The notes: generated by a model from the sequence alone, not told the origin. Positions 32,004 through 42,737 are shown, counted from the first letter of the stretch. The stretch: DNA of 64,000 nucleotides from an uncultured Pelagibacteraceae bacterium (GCA_902588965.1 CACIRD010000003.1:62001-126000), one strand, 5' to 3'. Translations and numbers: made by a program.

Positions 32004-32168
32004 TTCAAAGTTTTGTGTTTAAATTTTTATGACCACTATATATAGTTATGACCCAAGAACAAAAATGGACTAAAACAGGTCCGAATCGACTTGGTATTAG
32101 TTCTCATTTTTTAGTTTTATAAATTGATTATAGCATATTAATAGCAATTATCCACATTCTCATTTATT

Positions 32169-32573
32169 TTAAGAATTTACTTTTAACATCTTCCATACGC
32201 CCGAAGCACTAGCAACTATCCTTTTTTTTGAATACAAGTGGCAAATTAAAAAAACCATTGATTTTGATTTTTTTAAAATTTTTACAAATCCCTTAATTTC
32301 ATCATATATTTTTGTAGGTGCTATAAATTTAATATCTAAAGAAACTGTTACGCATGGAATATTGTTTGAAATTTTTCTCGCTGCAGTTCCGGAACCAGCA
32401 TCAATTATAGATGCAATGTATCCGCCATGAGTTATCTTAGATTGATTTAGATGGCTTTTACTAATCACAGTTTTAAATTCGTATTCTTTTTCTGAAATAA
32501 CTCGAAAAAGTAAGCCTCCATTATGTTTCATAAATCCAGACTTAATACTTATTTGCTCAAATTTCTTTGACAT
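32169..32573 (-). CDS. Hotdog-fold thioesterase (PaaI-like)
   Basis: ITHGGYIASIIDAGSGTAARK; SLDIKFIAPTKI. Confidence 0.85.
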   Translation of the reverse strand: MSKKFEQISIKSGFMKHNGGLLFRVISEKEYEFKTVISKSHLNQSKITHGGYIASIIDAGSGTAARKISNNIPCVTVSLDIKFIAPTKIYDEIKGFVKILKKSKSMVFLICHLYSKKRIVASASGVWKMLKVNS

Positions 32574-32675
32574 AAATTTTATAAAAGAAAGGTCAATATT
32601 ATTAAAAATAAAAAAATTATTATAAAGAAATATATAACCGATTTCATTAAAGATATTTTCATAAAAACCTTACTC

Positions 32676-32752
32676 TGGTGCGCCTGCTAGGAGTTGAACC
32701 CAGAACCTCCTGGTCCGTAGCCAAGCGCTCTATCCAATTGAGCTACAGGCGC
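32676..32752 (-). tRNA. tRNA-Arg (ACG)
   Basis: Reverse strand GCGCCTG/CAGGCGC acceptor stem, anticodon stem CTTGG-CTACGGA-CCAGG, T arm with GGTTCAA, encoded ACCA. Confidence 0.95.
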
Positions 32753-33003
32753 AAATTAATTATTTATAATATATAATTATATTTATTAATGTAAATGTCG
32801 ATAAATAAGTTACTTTTAAAAAATTAATTTTTTTTTGATAGATAGCTTTTATTTAAGAGTATCATTTGTACCCAAAGTCTAGCATCAAGATCACGACAAT
32901 TATTATAATTTTTTAATTTTCTTATAAAAATTTTAAACATAGTTAATAATCAATTTTAAGATTGACTAAAAAAAGATATAAATGTGTTCTAAATTTAAAA
33001 ATT

Positions 33004-33891
33004 ATGTCAAAATCTTTATCAATGTTCAGTGCACTTTTATGTACTTTAATATGGGGCACAACCTTTATAGCTCAAGACACGGGAATGGACAAAATTGGGC
33101 CATTTACTTTTAATGGAGCTAGATTTTTTGTTGGGTTTTTGGCATTAATACCATTTTTCTTTATTTTTGAGTTTAAAAAATTTAATAAAATTTATAATAA
33201 AAATAAAAAACGATTTTGTTATCTAGCTATTTTAATTGGAATATTTTTATTTTTAGCATCTGCATTACAACAAATATCACTACTTTACACAGATGTTGCT
33301 AATGCTGCATTTTTCACAATATTTTATGTGCCAATGGTTCCTATAACTGTTTTTATTTTATTTAAAAAAAAAGTTCATTGGAGTGTTTGGCCATCGGTAT
33401 TACTTTGTATTATGGGTGGATATTTACTTACCGATTTTTATGATGCTACAGTAAGAACAGGTGATTTATTAGTTATTTTATGCGCGTTATTTTGGAGTTT
33501 GCATATAATCTACATAGGGGAATTAATAATAGATTTTGATTTACCAATTACTGTAGGATTAATACAAACTTTCATAGTATCAATTTTTTCATTTTTTATT
33601 GGTCTGTTTTATGAAAATTTTGTTTTTGAAAATATTTTAAATGAAAAGCTTGAAATATTGTACGCGGGAATTCTTTCTGGAGGTTTTGCTTTTGTTTTAC
33701 AAATTTATGCACAGAAAAATATAAGTCCTGCTCCAGCAGCAATAATTTTTTCTTTAGAGGGTGTGTTTGCTACAGTAGCTGCTTGGATTATACTCGATCA
33801 AATTTTAAATATAAATAATATATTAGGATGTTCATTTATACTTGCTGGTGTATTACTGTCACAATTAGTTCCAGAAATAAAAAGATCTTAA
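33004..33891 (+). CDS. EamA/DMT-superfamily transporter
   Basis: Ten hydrophobic segments; LLCTLIWGTTFIAQDTG...; start chosen at MSKSLSMF inside ORF 32962-33891. Confidence 0.88.
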   Translation: MSKSLSMFSALLCTLIWGTTFIAQDTGMDKIGPFTFNGARFFVGFLALIPFFFIFEFKKFNKIYNKNKKRFCYLAILIGIFLFLASALQQISLLYTDVANAAFFTIFYVPMVPITVFILFKKKVHWSVWPSVLLCIMGGYLLTDFYDATVRTGDLLVILCALFWSLHIIYIGELIIDFDLPITVGLIQTFIVSIFSFFIGLFYENFVFENILNEKLEILYAGILSGGFAFVLQIYAQKNISPAPAAIIFSLEGVFATVAAWIILDQILNINNILGCSFILAGVLLSQLVPEIKRS

Positions 33892-34658
33892 TTATAAATT
33901 ATAACAAATAGTATTAGTGAAAGAACAATTCTATAAACTACAAATAGATTTAATGAAAATTTTTTAACAAATATTAAAAAATATTTAATTGACATATAAG
34001 AAAAAATAAACGATAAAATTATTGAAAATACCACAACTAAACCAAATTCTATACCCTCTTCGAATAAATCTTTTGCCATTAAAAAACTCGCACCCATAAT
34101 TGCTGGAATTGATAGAAATAAAGAAATTTTTGTTGAATCATATCGACTAAAATTTAAAAACCTACCCGCAGTTATAACTATACCAGATCTACTTACCCCA
34201 GGAATTACTGCTAGTGCTTGTAGAATTCCAATTATACAAATAGATTTTAAACTAAGGTTATTACTTATTTTTTTTTTTACTTCAAATTTATCAGCAAAGT
34301 ATAGAAAAAAAGCAAAAATTAATGTTGCATAGGCTACAGTCTCTATATTTCTTAAATAATAAATTAAACCAGAATAATAAGTTATAGCACCTATTACTAC
34401 TAAAGGGATAGATCCAGCAACGAGTAGAATTAATAAGCTTTTATCTTTTGAAATGCTTAATAGATCTTTTCTAAAATAAATAATTATTGCTAAAAGGGAA
34501 CCTAAATGCAGACCAATGTCTACAAACAGCGATTGTGAACTAAAGTTTTTAATTTCAGAGATTAAAAAAATATGCGCAGATGAACTAATTGGTAAAAATT
34601 CAGATATACCTTGAATTGCTGATAAAATAAATATTTCTACAAAATCAAGTTCCATCAA
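33888..34658 (-). CDS. uppP: Undecaprenyl-diphosphatase
   Basis: AIQGISEFLPISSSAHIFL; VIPGVSRSGIVITAGRFLNFSR. Confidence 0.95.
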   Translation of the reverse strand: MMELDFVEIFILSAIQGISEFLPISSSAHIFLISEIKNFSSQSLFVDIGLHLGSLLAIIIYFRKDLLSISKDKSLLILLVAGSIPLVVIGAITYYSGLIYYLRNIETVAYATLIFAFFLYFADKFEVKKKISNNLSLKSICIIGILQALAVIPGVSRSGIVITAGRFLNFSRYDSTKISLFLSIPAIMGASFLMAKDLFEEGIEFGLVVVFSIILSFIFSYMSIKYFLIFVKKFSLNLFVVYRIVLSLILFVIIYN

Positions 34659-34800
34659 ATGCTTGGTAAACTATATATTCTGGAAATAAAGCAATAACAT
34701 GGAGGAATATTAGGTATGCAAAAATTGAATTTATCACTTATTTATTAACGTTTTTGAAGAAAAAAGGTAACCTATTATGACCTATTTTTATTTTAAATTA

Positions 34801-34820
34801 GGTATACATTGGTATATACC
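34801..34820. promoter_or_regulatory. Palindromic GGTATA-type elements directly upstream of gltD
   Basis: GGTATACATTGGTATATACC; GGTATATACC (34811-34820) is a perfect palindrome and GGTATA repeats at 10-bp spacing, 8 nt upstream of the gltD ATG. Confidence 0.5.
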
Positions 34821-34828
34821 ACCCAATT

Positions 34829-36268
34829 ATGTCAGATAAAATGCTAAAATTTATTAATATAGGTCAACAAAACCCACCTAAGAGAAATATTCAGAATAGA
34901 AAAGAGGATTTTAAGGAAATATATGACGAATTTATTAATGCAAAAGCAAAAGAACAATCAAGTAGATGTTCTCAATGCGGGGTTCCTTTTTGTCAGATTC
35001 ATTGTCCCTTGAGCAATAATATTCCTGACTGGTTAAAGTTAACAGCAGAGGGAAGATTAGAGGAAGCATATGAATTATCACAAAGTACAAATAATATGCC
35101 TGAAGTGTGCGGACGTATATGTCCACAGGATAGATTGTGTGAAGGTAATTGTGTGATTGAACAATCTGGACATGGAACAGTAACGATTGGTTCGGTAGAA
35201 AAGTTTATAACAGAAAACGCATGGGCAAATGGATGGGTAAAACCAATAAATGTTAAGACTGAGTTAAAACAAAGTGTTGGAATTATAGGAGCAGGTCCTG
35301 CAGGTTTAGCATGCGGCGAGCAATTAAGAAAATCTGGATATCAAGTAACAATATATGATCGTTATGATAGAGCTGGAGGGTTATTAATTTATGGAATACC
35401 CAATTTTAAGTTAGAAAAGTTTGTAGTTGAAAGACGTACAGAGCTTCTAAAAAAAAGTGGAATAAATTTTGTACAAAATTTTGAAGTTGGTAAAGATACA
35501 ACTCTTGACAAATTGAAAGAAAAACACGACGCAATATTAATTGCAACTGGAGTTTATAAAGCTAGAGAAATAAATATTCCTGGTAGTGATTTAAATAATA
35601 TTTTTCCTGCTATGGAATTTTTAACAGCATCAAATAAAAAAGGATTAGGTGATAGTGTTAAAAAGTTTGATGATGGCACTCTTAATGCTGAAGGAAAAAA
35701 TATAGTTGTAATAGGTGGTGGTGATACAGCAATGGACTGTGTTCGAACTGCTGTGAGACAAAATGCAAAATCTGTTAAGTGTTTATATAGAAGAGATAAA
35801 GAAAATATGCCTGGATCTTCCAGAGAAGTTGCTAATGCGGAAGAAGAAGGTGTAGAATTTGTATGGCTTTCAAGTCCAAAAGAGTTTCATGGGACTAGCG
35901 AAGTAGAAAAAATAAGCGTTAATAAAATTAAATTAGGTGAACCAGATGATTCTGGGAGAAGAAAACCTGAAATACAAGATAATGCAGGTTTTAATTTAGA
36001 TGTTGATATGGTGATAAAATCATTAGGATTTGATCCTGAGGACCTTCCAAAACTTTTTAACAATAATAATCTTCAAGTTTCAAAATGGGGAACAATTAAG
36101 ATAGACTTTGAAACTTTAGAAACTAATATTCCAGGTGTTTTTGCAGCCGGTGATATTGTAAGAGGAGCCTCTTTAGTAGTATGGGCAATCAAAGACGGTA
36201 GAGATGCCGCTGAGTCAATTATTAAACATTTGAAACAAAAAGAAATTACGAAAATAAAAGTCGCGTAA
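34829..36268 (+). CDS. gltD: Glutamate synthase small subunit
   Basis: CSQCGVPFCQIHCPLSNNIPDWL; GICPQ-like GRICPQDRLCEGNCV; VGIIGAGPAGLACGEQLR. Confidence 0.96.
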   Translation: MSDKMLKFINIGQQNPPKRNIQNRKEDFKEIYDEFINAKAKEQSSRCSQCGVPFCQIHCPLSNNIPDWLKLTAEGRLEEAYELSQSTNNMPEVCGRICPQDRLCEGNCVIEQSGHGTVTIGSVEKFITENAWANGWVKPINVKTELKQSVGIIGAGPAGLACGEQLRKSGYQVTIYDRYDRAGGLLIYGIPNFKLEKFVVERRTELLKKSGINFVQNFEVGKDTTLDKLKEKHDAILIATGVYKAREINIPGSDLNNIFPAMEFLTASNKKGLGDSVKKFDDGTLNAEGKNIVVIGGGDTAMDCVRTAVRQNAKSVKCLYRRDKENMPGSSREVANAEEEGVEFVWLSSPKEFHGTSEVEKISVNKIKLGEPDDSGRRKPEIQDNAGFNLDVDMVIKSLGFDPEDLPKLFNNNNLQVSKWGTIKIDFETLETNIPGVFAAGDIVRGASLVVWAIKDGRDAAESIIKHLKQKEITKIKVA

Positions 36269-39200
36269 TGAACAGATATTTAAAAAATAAAAAATTACTT
36301 GAAAGAAACAATGCTTATTCACCAGATATGGAACATGATGCATGTGGAGTAGGTCTGGTTGCATCTACTGAAGGAAAGAAATCAAGAAAGGTAGTTGAAT
36401 ATGGAATACAGGCTTTAAAAGCTGTCTGGCACAGGGGAGCAGTGGATGCTGATGGTAAGACTGGAGATGGAGCAGGCATTCATGTTGAAATCCCTAAAGA
36501 ATTCTTTAAGGAAAAAATAGAGGCAACAGGTCATGACTACGACAATTCTGAGATTTGTATTGGTATGATATTTTTGCCAAGAAATAATTACGAGGCTCAA
36601 GAAAATTGCCGAACGTTAGTTGAAAAGGAATTGACCCAAAATGATTTCAATATTTATGGTTGGAGGCAAGTTCCGGTAAATACGAAAGTTTTAGGAGAGA
36701 AAGCAGAACAAACTAGACCTGAAATAACTCAAGTTTTGTTTAGACATAACAATCAAAAATTATCAGGTAAAGCTTTAGAAATAAAACTCTATGAGACAAG
36801 AAGAAAAATAGAGAATAATGTTAGACAAAATCATTTAGATAATTTTTATATTTGTTCTTTCAGCTCTAAATCAATCATTTATAAAGGTATGTTTTTGGCT
36901 GAGGCATTAGCAGATTTTTATCCCGACCTAGCAGACGAAAGATTTATATCAAGGTATGCAATTTTTCATCAAAGATTTTCTACAAATACAGCCCCGAGTT
37001 GGGATCTTGCACAACCTTTTAGATCTTTAGCTCACAATGGTGAAATAAATACTCTTAAGGGAAATGTTAATTGGATGAAAGTTCACGAGCAAGAGATGTC
37101 CAGTGAAGTATTTGAGGATGTTGAAAATTTAAAACCCGTAATTTTACCGGGAAATTCAGACTCGGCATCTTTAGATAATGTTTTTGAATTATTAAATGTT
37201 TCTGGACAACCGGCTCCTTTAGCAAAACTTATGTTAATACCTGATGCATGGTCAAAAAAAAGCGAAGTTCTTCCAAAAGATCATCTAAGATTATTTAATT
37301 TTCTTAACAGTACAATGGAGCCATGGGACGGGCCTGCAGCAATAGCAGCTACAGATAATGAATGGGTCATTGCAGCTACCGACCGGAATGGTCTTAGACC
37401 CCTAAGATATACTGTTACCAAAGATAATTTTTTATTTGCAGGTTCAGAAACTGGAATGATAAATATTGATGAAAATAAAATAGTAATGAAAGGAAGACTA
37501 GGACCAGGTGAAATAATAGGTGTAAGAATTGAAAAAGGAAAATTATTTACAAACGAAAAAATAAAAAATTATTTAGCTAAAGATTATAAACACTTTAACA
37601 ATCAAATTATTGATTTAGATAAAAAATTAGTAATGACTGAGGAAAAACCATTTTTTAAAGGAGATGAACTTAAAAAAAGACAGTATGCATTTGGTATAAG
37701 CCTAGAGGATTTAGAGTTAATACTACACCCTATGGCTGAAGACTCAAAAGAGGCAACAGGATCAATGGGCGATGATACACCCTTAGCTGTACTTTCAGAT
37801 AAATATAGACCCTTATATCATTTCTTTAGACAAAATTTTAGTCAAGTAACTAATCCGCCAATAGATTCTTTAAGGGAAAATAAAGTTATGAGCCTCAAAA
37901 CTAGATTTGGAAACTTAGGAAATATTTTAAATTTTGATAATTTAACAAAAGAAAATATTTATGTTTTAAACAGCCCTATATTATCTAACTCTCAGTTTTT
38001 AAAATTTAATAATTTTTTTAAGAAAAAAATAAAATTCGTAGACTGCACTTTTAAAAATGACGAAAGTCTTGACATTGTTTTAGAAAAAATAAGAAAAGAT
38101 TCTGAGATAGCTGTACGTCAAGGTTCAACACAAATAGTATTATCAGACAAAAATTTATCAGAAGATAGATTACCAATACCTATGTTATTAGCAGTAGGTG
38201 CAATAAACACTTACTTGATAAAACATAAATTAAGAGGATATGTTTCAATAAATGTGCAAACTGGTGAAGCAATGGATACACACTCATTTGCAACACTTAT
38301 TGGAGTGGGTGCTACAACTGTAAATCCTTATCTGGCTTTAGACGGACTATATCAAAGATTTGAGAAAAAACTTTTTGGCAAATTCGAATACGAAGAATGT
38401 GTGAGTAGATATATAAAATCTGTTAATAGTGGACTGTTAAAAATAATGTCTAAAATGGGTATTTCAGTAATTAGTTCTTATAGAGGTGGCTGCAATTTTG
38501 AAACCGTTGGTTTGAGTAGAACGGTAGTTTCAGAATATTTTCCAGGGGTTATTTCAAAAATCTCAGGAATTGGTCTAACTGGTATTGAGAAGAAACTAAG
38601 GTCAATACATGAAAAAGCATTTAGCAATGAAGATAAAGTATTGCCAATCGGAGGTATTTACCGTTACAGAAAGAATGGTGAAGTTCATCAATATCAGGGT
38701 AAATTAATTCATTTGTTACAAAGTGCAGTTACTTCAGGTTCTTATGAAACTTATAAAAAGTATGCTGAAGGAATTTATAACCTACCACCAATTAATTTGA
38801 GAGATCTTATTGATTTCAGAAAAAGATATTTAAACAATCCAATAGATATTTCAGAAGTTGAGCCAGTTGAAAATATACTTAAAAGATTTGGAAGCGGAAG
38901 TATGTCTCATGGAGCTTTATCTAAAGAGGCACATGAGACGCTAGCAATAGGAATGAATCGTATTAAAGGCGCTTCGTGTAGCGGCGAAGGTGGAGAAGAT
39001 GAAGTAAGATTTAAAAAAATGGATAATGGAGATAGTGCGAATTCAAGAGTGAAACAAATAGCCTCTGCAAGATTTGGGGTAACAATAAACTATTTAAATA
39101 ATTGCAATGAAATTGAGATCAAAATTGCTCAAGGTGCTAAACCAGGAGAAGGTGGTCAATTACCAGGATTTAAAGTATCAAAAGAAATCGCAAGATTAAG

Positions 39201-40773
39201 ACACTCAACGCCTGGTGTAACTTTGATTTCACCCCCGCCTCACCACGATATATATTCAATAGAAGATCTTGCACAATTAATTTATGATTTAAAACAAATT
39301 AATCCTAAGGCAAGAGTTGGTGTAAAACTTGTAGCATCTTCTGGAATAGGAACAATTGCAGCTGGTGTTGCAAAAGCAAAAGCAGATATAATTTTAATTT
39401 CCGGCCACAATGGAGGTACCGGAGCGTCTCCACAAACAAGCGTTAAGTACGTGGGGATACCATGGGAAATGGGCTTAACCGAAGCCAACCAAGTCCTAAC
39501 ATTAAATAATTTAAGAGACTCGGTAACCTTAAGAACCGATGGAGGAATAAAAACCGGCAGAGATGTTGTAATTGCAGCCATGATGGGCGCCGAGGAGTAT
39601 GGCGTAGCAACAACTGCTTTAGTGGCTATGGGCTGTATTATGGTTCGCCAATGTCACTCAAATACCTGCCCAGTGGGAGTGTGTACACAGGATGACAAGC
39701 TGAGAGAAAAATTTAGTGGTACCCCGGATAAGGTCGTAAATTTATTTACTTTTATAGCTAAGGAGGTTAGAGAAATCCTAGCGGAATTAGGATTTAAATC
39801 AATTAATGAAGTAATTGGAAGAACTGATTTACTAAGACAGGTAAGCAAAGGATCACCAAATTTAGATGACCTAGATTTGAACCCTTTGTTTGTTCAAGCC
39901 GATAGCGGAAAAAATAAACGTTATTGTGAAGATCAATCAATAAATATAGTCCCAGATACGCTTGATCAAGAAATATGGTCATCTATTGAAAAAAAAATTG
40001 ATAATAGAGAAAAAATAGAAGATATATTTAAAATTAAAAATACACACAGAGCCGTTGGTACAAGAATTTCTCATAATCTTTTTAAAAAGTTTGGTTATGA
40101 AAAGTTAGAAGATGATTTTTTAAATCTAAATTTTGTTGGATCCGCTGGACAATCTTTTGGTGCATTTGGAGGAAAAGGCTTAACTTTAAATTTGCAAGGA
40201 GATGCAAATGATTATGTCGGCAAAGGTTTATCAGGAGCAATATTATCAATTAAACTTTCTAAGGAAAGTAACCTTAAATCTTATGAAAATACCATAATAG
40301 GAAATACAGTTTTATATGGAGCTACTTCTGGGAAATTGTATGCTTCAGGGAAAGCAGGTGAAAGATTTGCTGTTAGAAATTCTGGAGCAATTTCTGTAAT
40401 AGAAGGATGTGACTCTAATGGTTGTGAGTATATGACAGGCGGAGCAGTTGTAATTTTAGGTGATGTGGGTGATAATTTTGCTGCGGGCATGACAGGAGGA
40501 ATGGGTTTTGTCTATGACAAAAATAAATTGTTCAGTAAAAAAGTTAACTCTGAAACAGTAATGTGGCAAATTCCAGAAACAGATTACTGGAAAGATTATT
40601 TAAAATCATTAATTTCAGAGCATTTAAAATATACTGAATCTGAAATTTCAAGAACAATACTAGATAATTTCCAAAACGAATTACCTAACTTTCTACAAGT
40701 TTGTCCCAAAGAAATGTTGGATAAATTGGATAATCCAATTACATTAAAATCTATTATAAAAAAGGTTGTTTAA
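36268..40773 (+). CDS. gltB: Glutamate synthase large subunit
   Basis: HDACGVGLVAST class II GATase N-terminus; GSMSHGALSKEAHETLAIGMNRI; CHSNTCPVGVCTQD. Confidence 0.97.
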   Translation: MNRYLKNKKLLERNNAYSPDMEHDACGVGLVASTEGKKSRKVVEYGIQALKAVWHRGAVDADGKTGDGAGIHVEIPKEFFKEKIEATGHDYDNSEICIGMIFLPRNNYEAQENCRTLVEKELTQNDFNIYGWRQVPVNTKVLGEKAEQTRPEITQVLFRHNNQKLSGKALEIKLYETRRKIENNVRQNHLDNFYICSFSSKSIIYKGMFLAEALADFYPDLADERFISRYAIFHQRFSTNTAPSWDLAQPFRSLAHNGEINTLKGNVNWMKVHEQEMSSEVFEDVENLKPVILPGNSDSASLDNVFELLNVSGQPAPLAKLMLIPDAWSKKSEVLPKDHLRLFNFLNSTMEPWDGPAAIAATDNEWVIAATDRNGLRPLRYTVTKDNFLFAGSETGMINIDENKIVMKGRLGPGEIIGVRIEKGKLFTNEKIKNYLAKDYKHFNNQIIDLDKKLVMTEEKPFFKGDELKKRQYAFGISLEDLELILHPMAEDSKEATGSMGDDTPLAVLSDKYRPLYHFFRQNFSQVTNPPIDSLRENKVMSLKTRFGNLGNILNFDNLTKENIYVLNSPILSNSQFLKFNNFFKKKIKFVDCTFKNDESLDIVLEKIRKDSEIAVRQGSTQIVLSDKNLSEDRLPIPMLLAVGAINTYLIKHKLRGYVSINVQTGEAMDTHSFATLIGVGATTVNPYLALDGLYQRFEKKLFGKFEYEECVSRYIKSVNSGLLKIMSKMGISVISSYRGGCNFETVGLSRTVVSEYFPGVISKISGIGLTGIEKKLRSIHEKAFSNEDKVLPIGGIYRYRKNGEVHQYQGKLIHLLQSAVTSGSYETYKKYAEGIYNLPPINLRDLIDFRKRYLNNPIDISEVEPVENILKRFGSGSMSHGALSKEAHETLAIGMNRIKGASCSGEGGEDEVRFKKMDNGDSANSRVKQIASARFGVTINYLNNCNEIEIKIAQGAKPGEGGQLPGFKVSKEIARLRHSTPGVTLISPPPHHDIYSIEDLAQLIYDLKQINPKARVGVKLVASSGIGTIAAGVAKAKADIILISGHNGGTGASPQTSVKYVGIPWEMGLTEANQVLTLNNLRDSVTLRTDGGIKTGRDVVIAAMMGAEEYGVATTALVAMGCIMVRQCHSNTCPVGVCTQDDKLREKFSGTPDKVVNLFTFIAKEVREILAELGFKSINEVIGRTDLLRQVSKGSPNLDDLDLNPLFVQADSGKNKRYCEDQSINIVPDTLDQEIWSSIEKKIDNREKIEDIFKIKNTHRAVGTRISHNLFKKFGYEKLEDDFLNLNFVGSAGQSFGAFGGKGLTLNLQGDANDYVGKGLSGAILSIKLSKESNLKSYENTIIGNTVLYGATSGKLYASGKAGERFAVRNSGAISVIEGCDSNGCEYMTGGAVVILGDVGDNFAAGMTGGMGFVYDKNKLFSKKVNSETVMWQIPETDYWKDYLKSLISEHLKYTESEISRTILDNFQNELPNFLQVCPKEMLDKLDNPITLKSIIKKVV

Positions 40774-40779
40774 TTTTTA

Positions 40780-41535
40780 TTAAATCAAAGAATAAATAAT
40801 TTTATCAATTTCTTTATTAATTTTATTTAAATTTTTTTTACTTGATAAACTATGATCTCCATTTTTTATAATTATAAGTTTCTTTTTCGCATTTTTAAAT
40901 AAAGATAGTATTTTTTTTGAAAAACTTAAGGGGACAACCTCATCTTTATTTCCATGAAGCATAGTGATAGGTATTTGATTTTTGAATCTTTTATGTAAGA
41001 CTCTATTCAATTTTCCATCTTTTATAAGTTGAAGTGTTATTGGATATTCATATTTTTCTATTTTAAGATAATGTATTTTTTTAGTTAAAATTTCTCTCTT
41101 TATTTTTTTTGTAAATTTATCCCACATTAGTCTTTGAAGAAATTCCGGAGCAGATCCTATTCCAATAAAACCTTTAATTTGTTTTGAAAAATATTTAAAT
41201 TGATTTAAAGCTATCCAAGCACCCATACTAGATCCAACTAAAATAAATTTATTTTTTTTTATAATTTTTTTTATAATTATTTTGGTTTCATTTGACCATT
41301 TTGTTATATTACCACGAGTAAATTTACCCGAAGATTTACCGTGTCCAGAGTATTCCAAAGCTAGGAAGCCAATTTTTTTCTTTTTACAATATCTTTGAAA
41401 GTTTTTAGGTTTTTCACCCTCAAGATCAGACATAAAACCGTGAAGAAAAACTAAATAAATTTTCCTTTTAGGTATAATTGATAAATATCTTAGTTTTTTT
41501 TTATTTTTCAATTTTAAATATTTAAATTTATTCAT
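40780..41535 (-). CDS. Alpha/beta hydrolase
   Basis: VFLHGFMSDLEGEKP; LVGSSMGAWIAL; HGNKDEVVPLSFS; NGDHSLSS. Confidence 0.85.
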   Translation of the reverse strand: MNKFKYLKLKNKKKLRYLSIIPKRKIYLVFLHGFMSDLEGEKPKNFQRYCKKKKIGFLALEYSGHGKSSGKFTRGNITKWSNETKIIIKKIIKKNKFILVGSSMGAWIALNQFKYFSKQIKGFIGIGSAPEFLQRLMWDKFTKKIKREILTKKIHYLKIEKYEYPITLQLIKDGKLNRVLHKRFKNQIPITMLHGNKDEVVPLSFSKKILSLFKNAKKKLIIIKNGDHSLSSKKNLNKINKEIDKIIYSLI

Positions 41536-41582
41536 ATAAAGTTTATTTAGTTAGTTAGTTAATTAATGTATATTTTACTTTA

Positions 41583-42737
41583 ATGGCATCAAAATTAAAA
41601 GTCTTACAGGTAATTCCCAGGTTAGGATATGGGGGTGCCGAAACTGGCTGTTATGATTTAGCTCATTATCTGCATGAAGTTGGTTGTAAATCATATGTGA
41701 TCACGAGTGGTGGCGAACTAATAAAATATATTAATAAAAAAAAAGTTACTTTAATTAAACTTCCTGTTCATAGTAAAAATCCAATACTCATTTTATTAAA
41801 TAGTTTCATAATTAGTTTAATAATTTTATTTTTAAATATCTCAATTGTACACGCTAGAAGCAGAGCACCTGCTTGGTCATGTTACATAGCCACTACTATC
41901 ACAAGAAGAAAGTTTGTGACAACTTTTCATGGAACATATAATATTCAAAATTCTGTGAAAAAATATTATAATTCAATAATGTTAAAATCTGACTTAATTA
42001 TTGCTGGTTCAAATTTTATATTTTCACATATTAATAATAATTATAAAAAATATCTTAATAATAAAAAAAAGTTTTTAGTTATTTTTAGAGGAATAAATAC
42101 AGAGTATTTTGATCCAGATAATATTAAGCAAGATGAAATTATAAAAATAAAAAATTTATGGAAAATTGAAGAAGATAAAAAAATTATTTTATTACCTGGA
42201 AGACTCACTTCTTGGAAAGGCCAAGAGATATTCATCGAGTCGATTAACAAACTTAAATCATCTAATTCTGATATTAAATTTGTAGCTATTTTGTTAGGTA
42301 GTGATCAAGGAAGAAAAGTATATCGAAAGAAACTAGAAACTTTGATACATAAATATAGGTTAACAAACGTAATTAAATTTGTTGATAATTGTAAAAAAAT
42401 GCCTGTTGCTTATAAAGTAGCCGATATAATTATTTCATCATCTATTGAACCCGAAGCGTTTGGAAGAGTAGCAGTAGAGGCTCAATCTATGAGAAAACCG
42501 ATTATTGCAAGTAATATAGGAGGATCTTTAGAGACTATTATAAATAATAAAACTGGTTTATTATTTGAAAGTGGTAATTCGCAATCTTTAACAAATAAAA
42601 TAAATGAAATAATTAGTCTTGATACACTTACATTAGATTTAATGGGTAAAGAAGGAAGAAAAAATGTATTAAAAAGATTTAATATTGAAAAAATGTGTTT
42701 AAATACTTATTCAGAATATAAAAAATTAATAAACTAA
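41583..42737 (+). CDS. Glycosyltransferase family 4 (GT-B fold)
   Basis: RLGYGGAETGCYDLA; LLPGRLTSWKGQEIFIESI; EPEAFGRVAVEAQSMRKPIIASNIGG. Confidence 0.88.
   Translation: MASKLKVLQVIPRLGYGGAETGCYDLAHYLHEVGCKSYVITSGGELIKYINKKKVTLIKLPVHSKNPILILLNSFIISLIILFLNISIVHARSRAPAWSCYIATTITRRKFVTTFHGTYNIQNSVKKYYNSIMLKSDLIIAGSNFIFSHINNNYKKYLNNKKKFLVIFRGINTEYFDPDNIKQDEIIKIKNLWKIEEDKKIILLPGRLTSWKGQEIFIESINKLKSSNSDIKFVAILLGSDQGRKVYRKKLETLIHKYRLTNVIKFVDNCKKMPVAYKVADIIISSSIEPEAFGRVAVEAQSMRKPIIASNIGGSLETIINNKTGLLFESGNSQSLTNKINEIISLDTLTLDLMGKEGRKNVLKRFNIEKMCLNTYSEYKKLIN

Noticed and set aside
32148-32156. Single perfect TTATCCACA as an origin signal
   Set aside because: A rough composition estimate gives about one such 9-mer by chance in 64 kb on both strands, and it is not clustered.
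34711-34746. Possible leader peptide MQKLNLSLIY* upstream of gltD
   Set aside because: Too short, and not enriched in Glu/Gln codons as expected for attenuation of glutamate synthase; a preceding GGAGG is not sufficient.
39282-39581. Minus-strand ORFs antisense to gltB (39282-39581, 39654-39848, 40281-40490, 36415-36600)
   Set aside because: Shadow frames of a well-conserved CDS without domain signatures.
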